Part shown: piece after piece, positions 19,961 to 28,931 of the stretch
How positions within the stretch are numbered: position 1 is the stretch's first letter
Layout: every line of letters begins with the position of its first letter
DNA from: Saprospiraceae bacterium
Lineage (GTDB): Bacteria > Bacteroidota > Bacteroidia > Chitinophagales > Saprospiraceae
Reading direction: 5' to 3'
Length of the DNA: 64,000 nucleotides
NCBI GenBank assembly: GCA_016714895.1
Contig: JADKBV010000001.1
Span: 930,001 to 994,000, forward strand
The notes under the pieces: model-generated
The model's database searches: none
Told to the model about the DNA's origin: nothing
Seen by the model: only the letters and a program-made list of their open reading frames with translations
Position numbers and translations under genes: made by a program

Positions 19961-21326
19961 CTATTCAATGGGTATGTATTTACCATTAACATTGTTAAAC
20001 ACCTTATAACCTTTAGAGCGTATATTATTAATCGTACTATCATTCAAATACCGATAACCAAGAACTCCATAATAAAAACGTCCTTTAATAAAATTCGGAT
20101 CATTAATTAGAACCAATGAATCACTTGATACACTAGTTCGATTTATTAATGCCTCCATTTCATATCTATATTCAGGTTTTTCAAGTCGCGGTTCCCAAGG
20201 TTTTAAACGCTCAACACAATACCTAATAGCCACAATAAAGAACAACATTTGAATGAAATAAACAGATTTTTCATATTTAAACTTAAATTTTTCAATAAAA
20301 TTTATAAAAAGAGAAATGATAATAAAAAGTGGTGTAGCAGATATTAATATATATACTTCCCTCTTTGTAGTAGATACAGACAAAAGTAATAATGGTATTA
20401 TTATCCATAAAAAAATTAAAATATTTTGATATGAAGGCTTTTTTAAAGTATGATATATAAAAAATAATAATGGAATGTAAACCAACTCATTAATGTTTAT
20501 TCTAATGGAATTCAAATAATAATACCACATCCCAGAATGGCCTTGAACTACATTTGAAATAGGAAATAATACACCTTCAAATATCAATCTAGTTTCATTG
20601 GGGAAACTAATAAAAATCCAATATAGCCAAGGAAAAACGGTGATAAAAAATATCATTGAAGCAGAAAGTACGAATTTTATAATTTGTATTAATTCCCTTT
20701 TAATATAAATAAAATATAACAAACAAACAAAAAATATAAAAAGCCATAATCCATTTTGTAAGAAATGCAATTCCTATCAAAAATCCCAACACAGAACCTA
20801 TAAATAAACTACTTTTATCAATAAAATATAAAGTCAAAAATATTGATAAATGAAAAAGTAAATGAAATAATGTATCTACATGGTCCCCTGACAATAAACC
20901 TACGTTTATTTCATATAATATTCCATTAATGGAATAAAAAAAAGCAGTAGCTACCCCAATTCTTTCACCATATAATTTCCTAGCAATAATATAAGCTAAA
21001 TAGATTGTCAGTAAAGAAAAAATGAGTGAAGGAAATCGTAAACCGAATTCATTTATCCCAAATATTTTCATACTAAGTGCCATTGACCAAAATGCCATTG
21101 GTGGCTTTGAAAGCCAGATATCACATAAAGACCAATCCTTAATATCCAAGCTTACTAAACCATCTGTAATTAGACTGGGCTCAAATGGGGCTTTCATTAA
21201 ATTCTTTGAAACTAGGGCGTGAAATTGTTCATCCCAATAACCAAGATTTAATAATAAAATTCCATAAAGTCTAATAAAAAAGGCAAGAATTAAAATATAA
21301 TAAATTAAATTTTTATTTTTTAACAT
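19961..21326 (-). CDS. GT39/ArnT-like membrane glycosyltransferase, frameshifted
   Basis: Multi-pass membrane protein of the dolichyl-phosphate-mannose/ArnT superfamily (GT-C fold), which moves sugars from a polyprenyl carrier. The first loop has GYWDEQFHALV with the acidic catalytic-type pair, followed by WLSKPPMAFW, another family hallmark, and many hydrophobic helices. The N-terminal 208 residues stop at 20700, while the rest continues in another frame from about 20770 (FIYIKRELIQIIKF). The junction lies in T-rich runs near 20725-20760, where one base changes the frame. The acceptor is unknown. The gene is far more AT-rich than those outside the island and lies next to a GH16 gene. Confidence 0.8.
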
Positions 21327-21391
21327 AAAAAGTCAAATAAAAATAAATTATTCAATATTAAAATCCTAACAAAAAAATACATTGAATATAA

Positions 21392-23248
21392 TCAATTTTT
21401 GTTGACAATTACTCGCTTCGAATAAAAATTATTTGAGGCATCTCTAAATAACAACAAATATTCGCCATTCATATAATTATTTATGTCAACTATTATTTGA
21501 TTTTGCAAATTTATATCATATGAAGTGACTATAAAACCCAAATTCACATTAAATATTTGACAATTTACTATTTTATTAAATTCAGATGATTGAAGGCTTT
21601 GATCTATATTAATAACAAATTGAACATTTGCAGGATTTGGAGTAACTGAAATCAAGTTTTCATTAATAGGATTTTCAACGCATCTTCTGCCATCGATTCG
21701 AATCGGATGCAATCTTTTTCCACATTCATTTTCGACTTCTACAAAAACAAAGTATTCAGAGAATTTACCAAATGCTACATCAATTGTAATACAACCTTTA
21801 TTCGCCTCTGAAATATCACCATCAGAAAACCAAATATTTGAATAATCTTCATGGTTATTTAAGCATATTCTGGCAGAAGTGCAATTTGTATTTAAATCAT
21901 ATGAAACATCAGGTGTAGGTAGTCCAAAAGCAAGTTTTTTCGATATATAATCCCCATTTAAAAACTTACAACTTTCAGGGACTTTAAATTTAATTTGTCC
22001 GTTTCCTGAATAACCATTTGCAATTACTTTAATACAATTATAATTTATTATCGTGTCAAAAACAATAGTATCTTTTGTTCCATTAAATATTGTTCTGGAA
22101 TTTATTGTTAAACTGGGGTTCTGATACATTGTCAAACCACTTGGTAATTCCCAAAATCCTCCATCTATATTCCCACTTTCTAAACAATATTGCAATGTAT
22201 CAATGTTTTTGCAAATTGAAGTTGGACCACTAATTTTATATTTACAACCATTAGTATTCTCATTCGAAACAATTTTATAAACACGAATATAGTCTATTAA
22301 AAAGTCAGTAGGAAAACTTGAATCCAAAATAGGTGGAACCAGATATCGAGAAGCATTAGGTGTTGCTCCTGGATCAACAATTACAGAAAGTGAGGGTTCA
22401 TTGCAGTCAGGGAATGACATTGTCCTGTCATAAATACCTTCTTCAAGATCACAATTACCAAATTGATGATTGTTATTTAAATGATTAAAAAGACTAAAAG
22501 TGTATACCAATTCATTATCTATATAAATTCGTATGAAGAATTTATCATGTTCGGCAGCATATGTATGAAAACTTCCTAATAACGACCCTAAATCTAATTC
22601 TCCACTAGCATTTGTATACTTAGGTATAGACCATTTATGGCAAGAAAATTCAGGTTTTTTAGAAGAGTTGAATTCAAAAAAGTCAATTTCAGTAACCCAT
22701 CCAAAAACCCAAAAAGCAGTCCACATCTTATTAAAGGCTTTTAGGGGCGAATTACACCTAATTTCATATCTATGAAAATTTTCAAATGTCTGTTTACCCC
22801 ACAACATTCCTGAAGTAAATTCTTTGCTAGTATAACAATTCTCATCAAAACAGGTTTCAGGAAAATCGGTATGTTCAATTTTAGTTCTCAAGGTGCAAAT
22901 GCCTCCACCAACAATTACATTTTCATCTTTAAAATATGAACCTCTGTTTCCATGTAATCTTCTGGTATGATCTGGTGTACCCCCACTGTAATAATACCAG
23001 GTAGCCCATTTATTTGTGTCAAGAATTTCACCATCAAATTCATCTGAAAAAATTAATTGAAAATTTCTATCACAACAAATATTACCACCTTCAAAATCTA
23101 TCTTTTTAGTATGCTGAAATGAATTATTTAACTCACACAAACCGCAATCATTCGAAATGTTTACAACATTTTGAGAATTGATTGTCGAAGAACACAATAA
23201 TAAGAACGTACAAATGCAAAAATAAACACCTACTCTTAAGACTACCAT
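21392..23248 (-). CDS. Secreted GH16 family glucanase with T9SS sorting domain
   Basis: Glycoside hydrolase family 16 (laminarinase/beta-glucanase type), predicted to cut beta-1,3 or mixed-linked glucans outside the cell. A signal peptide (CICTFLLLCSSTINSQ) is followed by LIFSDEFDGEILDTNKWATW and the catalytic motif EIDFFE near residue 200; the catalytic domain extends to LIDYIRVYK. Ig-like regions follow, then a type A T9SS tail (SVTPNPANVQF ... GEYLLLFRD ... SKRVIVNKN). ATG 23248 is preferred; an upstream in-frame TTG at 23278 would add ten residues. The gene lies in the AT-rich island next to the membrane glycosyltransferase. Confidence 0.88.
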   Translation of the reverse strand: MVVLRVGVYFCICTFLLLCSSTINSQNVVNISNDCGLCELNNSFQHTKKIDFEGGNICCDRNFQLIFSDEFDGEILDTNKWATWYYYSGGTPDHTRRLHGNRGSYFKDENVIVGGGICTLRTKIEHTDFPETCFDENCYTSKEFTSGMLWGKQTFENFHRYEIRCNSPLKAFNKMWTAFWVFGWVTEIDFFEFNSSKKPEFSCHKWSIPKYTNASGELDLGSLLGSFHTYAAEHDKFFIRIYIDNELVYTFSLFNHLNNNHQFGNCDLEEGIYDRTMSFPDCNEPSLSVIVDPGATPNASRYLVPPILDSSFPTDFLIDYIRVYKIVSNENTNGCKYKISGPTSICKNIDTLQYCLESGNIDGGFWELPSGLTMYQNPSLTINSRTIFNGTKDTIVFDTIINYNCIKVIANGYSGNGQIKFKVPESCKFLNGDYISKKLAFGLPTPDVSYDLNTNCTSARICLNNHEDYSNIWFSDGDISEANKGCITIDVAFGKFSEYFVFVEVENECGKRLHPIRIDGRRCVENPINENLISVTPNPANVQFVINIDQSLQSSEFNKIVNCQIFNVNLGFIVTSYDINLQNQIIVDINNYMNGEYLLLFRDASNNFYSKRVIVNKN

Positions 23249-23429
23249 GATATAATAATTTAATGTTAGAAAAACCAATTAAATAGGTCGGAGCAAATAT
23301 CATGCCACCAAACATTAGTTAAACAAATATTACAATTTTTTATGTGTTTCGCCAAATTAAATTTCGTGCAAAGCATGAATTAAACAACCATTTATAAATA
23401 TTAATATTAAATTATGAAAATAATTCTTT

Positions 23430-24827
23430 TTAATCTTTTAAAACCGTTGTGGTAAAAACCGGCATTTTGTTTTCATAAATGGAAAAATAACAAGGGTTAC
23501 AAGGTTTATTTTCCATAGGGAAAATGATTTTTTCTTCCAGTTTGCCGCTTTGAATCTTTTGACCCGTTATGTTATAAATGATATAGTCTGATTCGATGTT
23601 TTGTTTGGGATTCAACCACAAAGTATCTTCAGTCCTTCTGAACCTGTAATCATGATTCTGGTGTGTCGGGTTTGAAACAGAAGATGTAAAATCGGTGTTT
23701 TTCCAAAACCATTCATACATCTTCGGAAATTCCTGTTGCCATAAATTTTCATTGTGTCTGCCTCCTGTGATGATGTTCACCTGAAGTTTGTCCTCCGGCC
23801 AGGCATTCAAACGCATGGTGTCTGCCATCCTGTTCATATCAAAAACCTGACTATCACTTTCCAGTGTACCCGATGAAAGGTAGAAACCGTTTTTTTGCGA
23901 ACCCGGAAAATTTTTAATCTCCTTGTAAATCAAAGGCGAAAACCAGAAAGAGCTGGACAAGGAACCGACTTTTCCAAAAACATTGGGATAGGTGATGCCC
24001 GCATAATGTGAGATCAGACCACCCAAAGACGATCCGGCAATTCCTGTGTATTCCGGCTGGGGCAAAGTTCGGTACAAACTATCGATATAAGGTTTTAAGG
24101 TATTTACCAAAAAAGCCACGTATTCTTTGCCTTGTCCTCCTCCATATGTTGGATTGGGCCAGGGCGTATATTCATTGATTCGTTGGCCACCACCGTTATC
24201 AACCCCGACAATAATACAGCCGTAATCTCCGCGTAAATACAAACTGTCGAGGCTTTCATCTACCTGCCATTCATTCAGAAAACTTGTCGACCTGTCAAAC
24301 AAATTCTGGCCGTCGTGCATATAGATGACCGGATATCTTTTTTGCGTACTGTTGTAATCTTTTGGAAGGTAAAGCCAGACTTTCCGGTTCCGTTGCAATT
24401 GAGGCATAAAAAAAGATGTCGACAAAACAGAAACCTGAGGAGAAGCTGTGGATGGATTGGAAGAAAGCCCTTCCCAGCCGGCGATGGTCAACAATGAAGT
24501 TTTTTGGCCGCCGGTGTATTGGTAACTTCTGTTGCCTATGACTTTTCCGTCGGCAGTACCTTCGACAGTAGACCAGGAGCCTCTGGTAAATTTAAACTGA
24601 TAGGTACCCGGACTCAGGTTTAACTTGATATTCCACCTTCCCAAACTGTCTTTGGTCAAAGCATGTTGTGCGCTTCCCGGATTCCAGTTATTAAAACTGC
24701 CGGCAATATAGATGGTCTGATCCGGCAATGTGGATTCAGGAACCGAAGATAAAATGATATGCCATTGGCCTGAAGCCGAACAAACCACAAAAACCAATAA
24801 AAATACAAATATTTTGTAACGAACCAT
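23430..24827 (-). CDS. Secreted esterase with N-terminal CBM48-like domain
   Basis: 465 residues. A signal peptide (FVFLLVFVVCSASGQ) is followed by a glycogen-binding-like domain (IYIAGSFNNWNPGS ... GTYQFKFTRGSW), then an esterase D/Fes-type alpha/beta hydrolase: YPVIYMHDGQNLFD, nucleophile elbow GIAGSSLGG near residue 280, and a final His in GGRHNENLW. The tail (YIIYNITGQKIQSGKL) looks like a T9SS type A sorting region. It probably de-esterifies polysaccharide or acts on a siderophore-like ester; the substrate is not evident. It starts 8 bp after fbp ends, so both may be on one transcript. Confidence 0.85.
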   Translation of the reverse strand: MVRYKIFVFLLVFVVCSASGQWHIILSSVPESTLPDQTIYIAGSFNNWNPGSAQHALTKDSLGRWNIKLNLSPGTYQFKFTRGSWSTVEGTADGKVIGNRSYQYTGGQKTSLLTIAGWEGLSSNPSTASPQVSVLSTSFFMPQLQRNRKVWLYLPKDYNSTQKRYPVIYMHDGQNLFDRSTSFLNEWQVDESLDSLYLRGDYGCIIVGVDNGGGQRINEYTPWPNPTYGGGQGKEYVAFLVNTLKPYIDSLYRTLPQPEYTGIAGSSLGGLISHYAGITYPNVFGKVGSLSSSFWFSPLIYKEIKNFPGSQKNGFYLSSGTLESDSQVFDMNRMADTMRLNAWPEDKLQVNIITGGRHNENLWQQEFPKMYEWFWKNTDFTSSVSNPTHQNHDYRFRRTEDTLWLNPKQNIESDYIIYNITGQKIQSGKLEEKIIFPMENKPCNPCYFSIYENKMPVFTTTVLKD

Positions 24828-24835
24828 GAAACAAA

Positions 24836-25837
24836 TTAATTGATTGCACTATACTTTTCCACAAATTCTTTCATTTCCCGAACCATTTTGGAAGACCCCA
24901 TAACGATGGAAGAAGTTTCATGCAACTTTTTGATTTCCAGATCCAGGATGCGTTCCAGTTTACAGGACAAAGCCATACCTCCGGCTTGTTCCACGATAAA
25001 TGACATCGGATAACATTCGTATAATAATCTCAATTTACCTTGCGGATATTTTCGGGTATTCGGATACAGAAATATGCCACCCTGAAACATAATCCTGTGG
25101 ATGTCTGACACCATAGAGCCGATATATCGCAGTCGCAGGTTCAGATCAGAACAGTGATCGATGTACCTTCTCATTTCCAGATCAAATTTCAGGTAGTATC
25201 CTTGGTTGACAGAATAATAGTTGCCTGCCTCCGGCATTTTGATATTTCTGTGTGACAAACAAAACTCGCCGATACTAGGGTCGAGGGTAAATCCGTTGAC
25301 CCCATTTCCTGTGGTGTATACCAATAACGTCGATGTACCATATAAAACATAACCTGCGGCGACCATATTACTGCCTTTTTGAAGAAAATCTTCTTTCTGC
25401 ACAGGGCCTGAATCAGGAGAAATCCTTTTGTACACGCCAAAAATAGTACCCACAGAAACATTTACATCAATATTTGAAGAACCATCCAAAGGATCCATCA
25501 CGACAATGTATTGAGGTTTTTTATGGGCAGGTATCTCCGGAATGATAAACTCCATATTTTCTTCCGAAGCGATACCACAAACTTCGCCACTCATTGAAAG
25601 TGTCTCAATAAACTTTTCATTGGCAAAAACATCGAGTTTCTGCACTTCATCACCAGTGGAATTTTGACTTCCTTCCACACCTAAAATATTGACCAAACCC
25701 GCTTTATTCACTTCACGGTTGACAATTTTTGCTGCAATCCCGATATCTCTCAACAGCCTGCTAAAACTCCCGCTGGAATCCGTGTGTTCGTCCTGTCTTT
25801 TTAAAATAAATTCGTCTAAAGTTTCTATTTTACTCAT
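24836..25837 (-). CDS. fbp: Fructose-1,6-bisphosphatase class I
   Basis: Gluconeogenic phosphatase turning fructose-1,6-bisphosphate into fructose-6-phosphate in the cytosol. 333 residues, close to the family norm. The metal and substrate site VMDPLDGSSNIDVNVSVGT is present, as are EENMEF upstream and the sugar-phosphate region RYIGSMVSDIHR ... FLYPNTRKYPQGKLRLLYE. The start was placed at ATG 25837; an ORF extension to 25894 has no family support. It is divergent from the OmpA gene at 26047 and followed closely by the esterase gene. Confidence 0.97.
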   Translation of the reverse strand: MSKIETLDEFILKRQDEHTDSSGSFSRLLRDIGIAAKIVNREVNKAGLVNILGVEGSQNSTGDEVQKLDVFANEKFIETLSMSGEVCGIASEENMEFIIPEIPAHKKPQYIVVMDPLDGSSNIDVNVSVGTIFGVYKRISPDSGPVQKEDFLQKGSNMVAAGYVLYGTSTLLVYTTGNGVNGFTLDPSIGEFCLSHRNIKMPEAGNYYSVNQGYYLKFDLEMRRYIDHCSDLNLRLRYIGSMVSDIHRIMFQGGIFLYPNTRKYPQGKLRLLYECYPMSFIVEQAGGMALSCKLERILDLEIKKLHETSSIVMGSSKMVREMKEFVEKYSAIN

Positions 25838-26046
25838 GCCAAAATGATTTGTGTTGCGTAAAAGTAAGGACAAAAAATGAAGCTTTGTTAACATTGAACA
25901 TCAAAATTTTAAAAAAATATTTAATTATCGAATTGTCAGTTAGAAATAATCTCTTATTTTTAATTTTTTTAATAATAATATTTTTAATTTTTGAAAATAA
26001 TAGTATTTTTACCGTCATTTCAACCTGGAATCACAACAAAACGAAT

Positions 26047-26832
26047 ATGAGAGCCATCCTCATTTTAGCGATACTGATTTTACAACTTTTGTTGGGTTGG
26101 TTATTATACAGAGATCAACAATTGTGTTGTCTTACGGATACACAATCATCCGTTTCTGCAATAAAATCCGGACCTCTTTTGTTTTATTGGGCAAAATCTG
26201 AACCCGTAACCGGCCCGGGACTTTCTTTTTTGGTGGATTCATTATCCGGTTTGGTCGGCGACAATCAAAAACTCGAAATTATTGCATGGTATTGCTCTGA
26301 TGAAAAAGGTATCATTTCACCCGATTCTCTTGCTATTGAAAGAGCACAAAAAACCAGGTTGTTTTTTAAAAATCTGACGGACAATCAATGTATACTGAGC
26401 ACAAAAGAAGTGGATTGTTCTTTACTCGATAAACAAAACGTGTTTGAAGGGCTGGAGTTCGGAATCAGAACCATAACCCGGAACATCATTGAAACAGAAA
26501 ATGAAACCCTCATTTACTTTCCATCAAATTCTACAGATAAACTGAATACCACTGATGTGGAAACCTATCTGGACAAGGTTGCCTTAGTAGTAACAGCGGG
26601 TGAAAAAAAAATAAGACTAACCGGACATACGGACAATGTAGGACCGGAAGAACCGAATCTGAAACTTGGATTAGAAAGAGCAGAAATTATTAAAAAACAC
26701 CTTATTTCTAAAGGCGTAAATGAATCTGATATATCAGTAGATTCCAAAGGAGAGTTGATGCCGGTAGCTGACAACAACACCGCTGAAGGCAGGGCAAAAA
26801 ACAGAAGAACCGTTTTACAGATCATTCAATAA
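26047..26832 (+). CDS. OmpA family protein
   Basis: 261 residues. A single N-terminal hydrophobic helix (AILILAILILQLLLGWLLY) anchors it or serves as a signal. The region after it (SLSGLVGDNQKLEIIAWYC) resembles a degenerate first OmpA-like half, followed by a good OmpA C-terminal domain: IYFPSNSTDKLN, RLTGHTDNVGPEEPN, GLERAEIIKKHLISKGV, GRAKNRRTVLQ. OmpA domains bind peptidoglycan. The ORF opens earlier (25849), but the ATG at 26047 directly precedes the hydrophobic segment. The next gene follows after 17 bp and encodes a membrane HhH protein, so the two are likely functional partners. Confidence 0.85.
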   Translation: MRAILILAILILQLLLGWLLYRDQQLCCLTDTQSSVSAIKSGPLLFYWAKSEPVTGPGLSFLVDSLSGLVGDNQKLEIIAWYCSDEKGIISPDSLAIERAQKTRLFFKNLTDNQCILSTKEVDCSLLDKQNVFEGLEFGIRTITRNIIETENETLIYFPSNSTDKLNTTDVETYLDKVALVVTAGEKKIRLTGHTDNVGPEEPNLKLGLERAEIIKKHLISKGVNESDISVDSKGELMPVADNNTAEGRAKNRRTVLQIIQ

Positions 26833-26849
26833 TATTAAGATAGTCCGGT

Positions 26850-27776
26850 ATGATACAATTTTTTACTTTTTGTGATATTCCCTGGTGGCTGACGTGGATC
26901 CTGCCATTTTTGTTGGGATTGGCTCTCGGGTGGTTACTTTGGAGTCGTTTTAAAAATTTATTTGACGAAAGTCAGACAGAATTGACACAAAGTCAACAAA
27001 AAATCTCTGACCTGCAATTTGAAATAACTTCTTTAAAAAAACAAGTGAGCCTTCTGGATGGTGATCTTGCTCTTTGTCGGGGCAGAGTCAGAGAACTCGA
27101 AACATCCGGTATTGAATCCTCAGGGGCAACCTTGATTCAGAGTACAGGTTTTGCTGCTCCTGCCACTTCTAATCAAAAATGGGCAGCTGCCATAGGTTCT
27201 GACCAATTACAAATTATTGAAGGGATCGGTCCAAAAATGGAAGCCATCTTAAAAGAAAACGGCATCCCGGACTTTTTGACTCTGGCCGGTACCAACGTAT
27301 TGTCATTAAGAGATATGTTGAATAAATATGGCGATAAATACCGTATCATAGACCCTTCCAGCTGGCCGGCTCAAGCAGAAATGGCTCAAAAAGAACAATA
27401 TGCAGATCTCATCAGTATGCAAAAATCTCTTGATGGCGGACGGGCAGATACCGCCACTAATGAGACCGATTCAAAACTTGAAAAATTCCTTATTAAGGCC
27501 GGCATTATCAAACAATGGAAACAAGATGATCTGAAAGCCATTGAAGGAATCGGTCCGAAGATTGAAGGGCTTCTTAAAGAAAACGGCATCACCACATGGG
27601 CCGCTTTGGGTAATACTACAGCAGAAAATCTCAGAAATATCCTTGAAAAAGCCGGCCCCAGGTTTCAATTGGCAGAACCATCTACCTGGCCGAAACAAGC
27701 GATGTTGGCGGCAGAAGGCAATTGGGATGAATTGATGGCATATCAGGATGCCCTGAATGGTGGTAAAGAATCATAG
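26850..27776 (+). CDS. Membrane-anchored protein with two helix-hairpin-helix domains
   Basis: 308 residues. One transmembrane helix (WWLTWILPFLLGLALGWLLW), then a coiled-coil region rich in Q, L and K (about residues 40-90), then two copies of a ~85-residue module: LQIIEGIGPKMEAILKENGI and LKAIEGIGPKIEGLLKENGI, each followed by ...WPxQAxxAxxxxxxxLxxxQxxLxGG. Such modules are seen at the end of some ribosomal L21 fusions and DUF4332-like proteins. HhH motifs commonly bind nucleic acid, but binding is not proven here. Cotranscribed with the OmpA gene; a terminator follows. Confidence 0.8.
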   Translation: MIQFFTFCDIPWWLTWILPFLLGLALGWLLWSRFKNLFDESQTELTQSQQKISDLQFEITSLKKQVSLLDGDLALCRGRVRELETSGIESSGATLIQSTGFAAPATSNQKWAAAIGSDQLQIIEGIGPKMEAILKENGIPDFLTLAGTNVLSLRDMLNKYGDKYRIIDPSSWPAQAEMAQKEQYADLISMQKSLDGGRADTATNETDSKLEKFLIKAGIIKQWKQDDLKAIEGIGPKIEGLLKENGITTWAALGNTTAENLRNILEKAGPRFQLAEPSTWPKQAMLAAEGNWDELMAYQDALNGGKES

Positions 27777-27792
27777 GTGATGAAATATTTGC

Positions 27793-27831
27793 AAACAGGT
27801 GTAAGATGATGTATTTTACACCTGTTTTTAT
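27793..27831 (+). terminator. Rho-independent terminator after the HhH gene
   Basis: AAACAGGTGTAA (27793-27804) pairs with TTACACCTGTTT (27816-27827), 11-nt loop, followed by T residues. It lies 17 bp after the stop codon. Confidence 0.85.
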
Positions 27832-28004
27832 TTCAACATACGAAAAAATAAGGGTAATGGTGTTTTGTGGATACCTTTAAAAAAAGGGGTTGTACGTGAT
27901 ATAATGTTGTTTAACCCATATTTATTTTACATTTACAGGCTTACAAGAAAAATTATAACCTGTTCCAAAAAGGAATCCGGGATACAAAAAACGAACTTGT
28001 TTTG

Positions 28005-28012
28005 TATCTTTG
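28005..28012 (+). promoter_or_regulatory. Promoter -7 element TATCTTTG
   Basis: Perfect TAnnTTTG match 21 bp before the ATG at 28034. The leader would be very short. Confidence 0.65.
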
Positions 28013-28033
28013 CGCTTCAAATAAATATTTTTT

Positions 28034-28927
28034 ATGCAACATATAACAGTTATCGGTGCAGGAACTATGGGAAACGGTATTGCACAGGTTTTTGCCACCC
28101 ACCATTACCATGTTACCTTATGTGATGTGTCGGCTCCGGCCCTTGAAAAAGCGTTAAAAACCATCAGCGGCAGCTTAGACAGACTCATCAAAAAAGAAAG
28201 TATCACTGAAAATGACAAATCCGTCATTTTATCTCACATTTCAACAAATACGGATTTGAAATCAGCTGTTGAAAAAGCAGAACTTATTATTGAAGCGGCC
28301 ACTGAAAATGAAGAAATTAAACTACGCATTTTCAAAGATATGGATCAGTATGCTCCGGATAATTGTATATTGGCAACCAATACATCCTCCATTTCTATAA
28401 CCAAAATTGCCGGAGCCACCTCAAGGCCTGATAAAGTAATTGGCATGCATTTTATGAATCCTGTTCCGGTAATGGTTTTAATTGAGATCATCAGAGGCTA
28501 CAATACCTCCGATGAAGTTTGTTCTACTATCACCGAACTGAGTAAAAAAATACATAAAACCCCTTTGGAAGTTAATGACTATCCGGGATTTGTGGCCAAC
28601 AGAATTCTGATGCCCATGATCAATGAAGCGATTCATACCCTGCACGAAGGGGTGGCCGGTGTTGCTGAAATCGACGGCATCATGAAACTTGGTATGGCTC
28701 ACCCGATGGGACCACTTGCTCTGGCTGACTTTATTGGTCTTGACGTTTGCCTTTCGATTTTGAAGGTTATGTTTCAGGGTTTTGGAAATCCCAAATATGC
28801 TCCGAGTCCACTTTTGGTCAACATGGTCACTGCCGGAAAATTAGGTCGCAAAAGCGGTGAAGGATTTTATGTGTATACGGAAGGTTCAAAAGATCTGATC
28901 GTATCGCCCAACTTTACCAAAAGCTGA
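28034..28927 (+). CDS. 3-hydroxybutyryl-CoA / 3-hydroxyacyl-CoA dehydrogenase
   Basis: 297-residue NAD-dependent dehydrogenase, about the family's standard length. The Rossmann motif VIGAGTMGNGIAQ is at the N-terminus, with catalytic His in GMHFMNPVPVM and Glu in LIEIIRG, then the C-terminal dimer domain (NDYPGFVANRILMPMINEA; HPMGPLALADFIGLDVC; RKSGEGFYVY). It oxidises 3-hydroxyacyl-CoA in fatty-acid or phenylacetate (PaaH-like) breakdown or butanoate metabolism. The window's paaZ makes the PaaH role possible but unproven. The CoA-transferase-like gene starts 4 bp after its stop. Confidence 0.93.
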   Translation: MQHITVIGAGTMGNGIAQVFATHHYHVTLCDVSAPALEKALKTISGSLDRLIKKESITENDKSVILSHISTNTDLKSAVEKAELIIEAATENEEIKLRIFKDMDQYAPDNCILATNTSSISITKIAGATSRPDKVIGMHFMNPVPVMVLIEIIRGYNTSDEVCSTITELSKKIHKTPLEVNDYPGFVANRILMPMINEAIHTLHEGVAGVAEIDGIMKLGMAHPMGPLALADFIGLDVCLSILKVMFQGFGNPKYAPSPLLVNMVTAGKLGRKSGEGFYVYTEGSKDLIVSPNFTKS

Positions 28928-28931
28928 TATT

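Noticed and set aside
27865..28125. 86-residue ORF overlapping the start of the 3-hydroxyacyl-CoA dehydrogenase gene
   Set aside because: It spans the promoter and the beginning of the real gene in another frame and has no family pattern.
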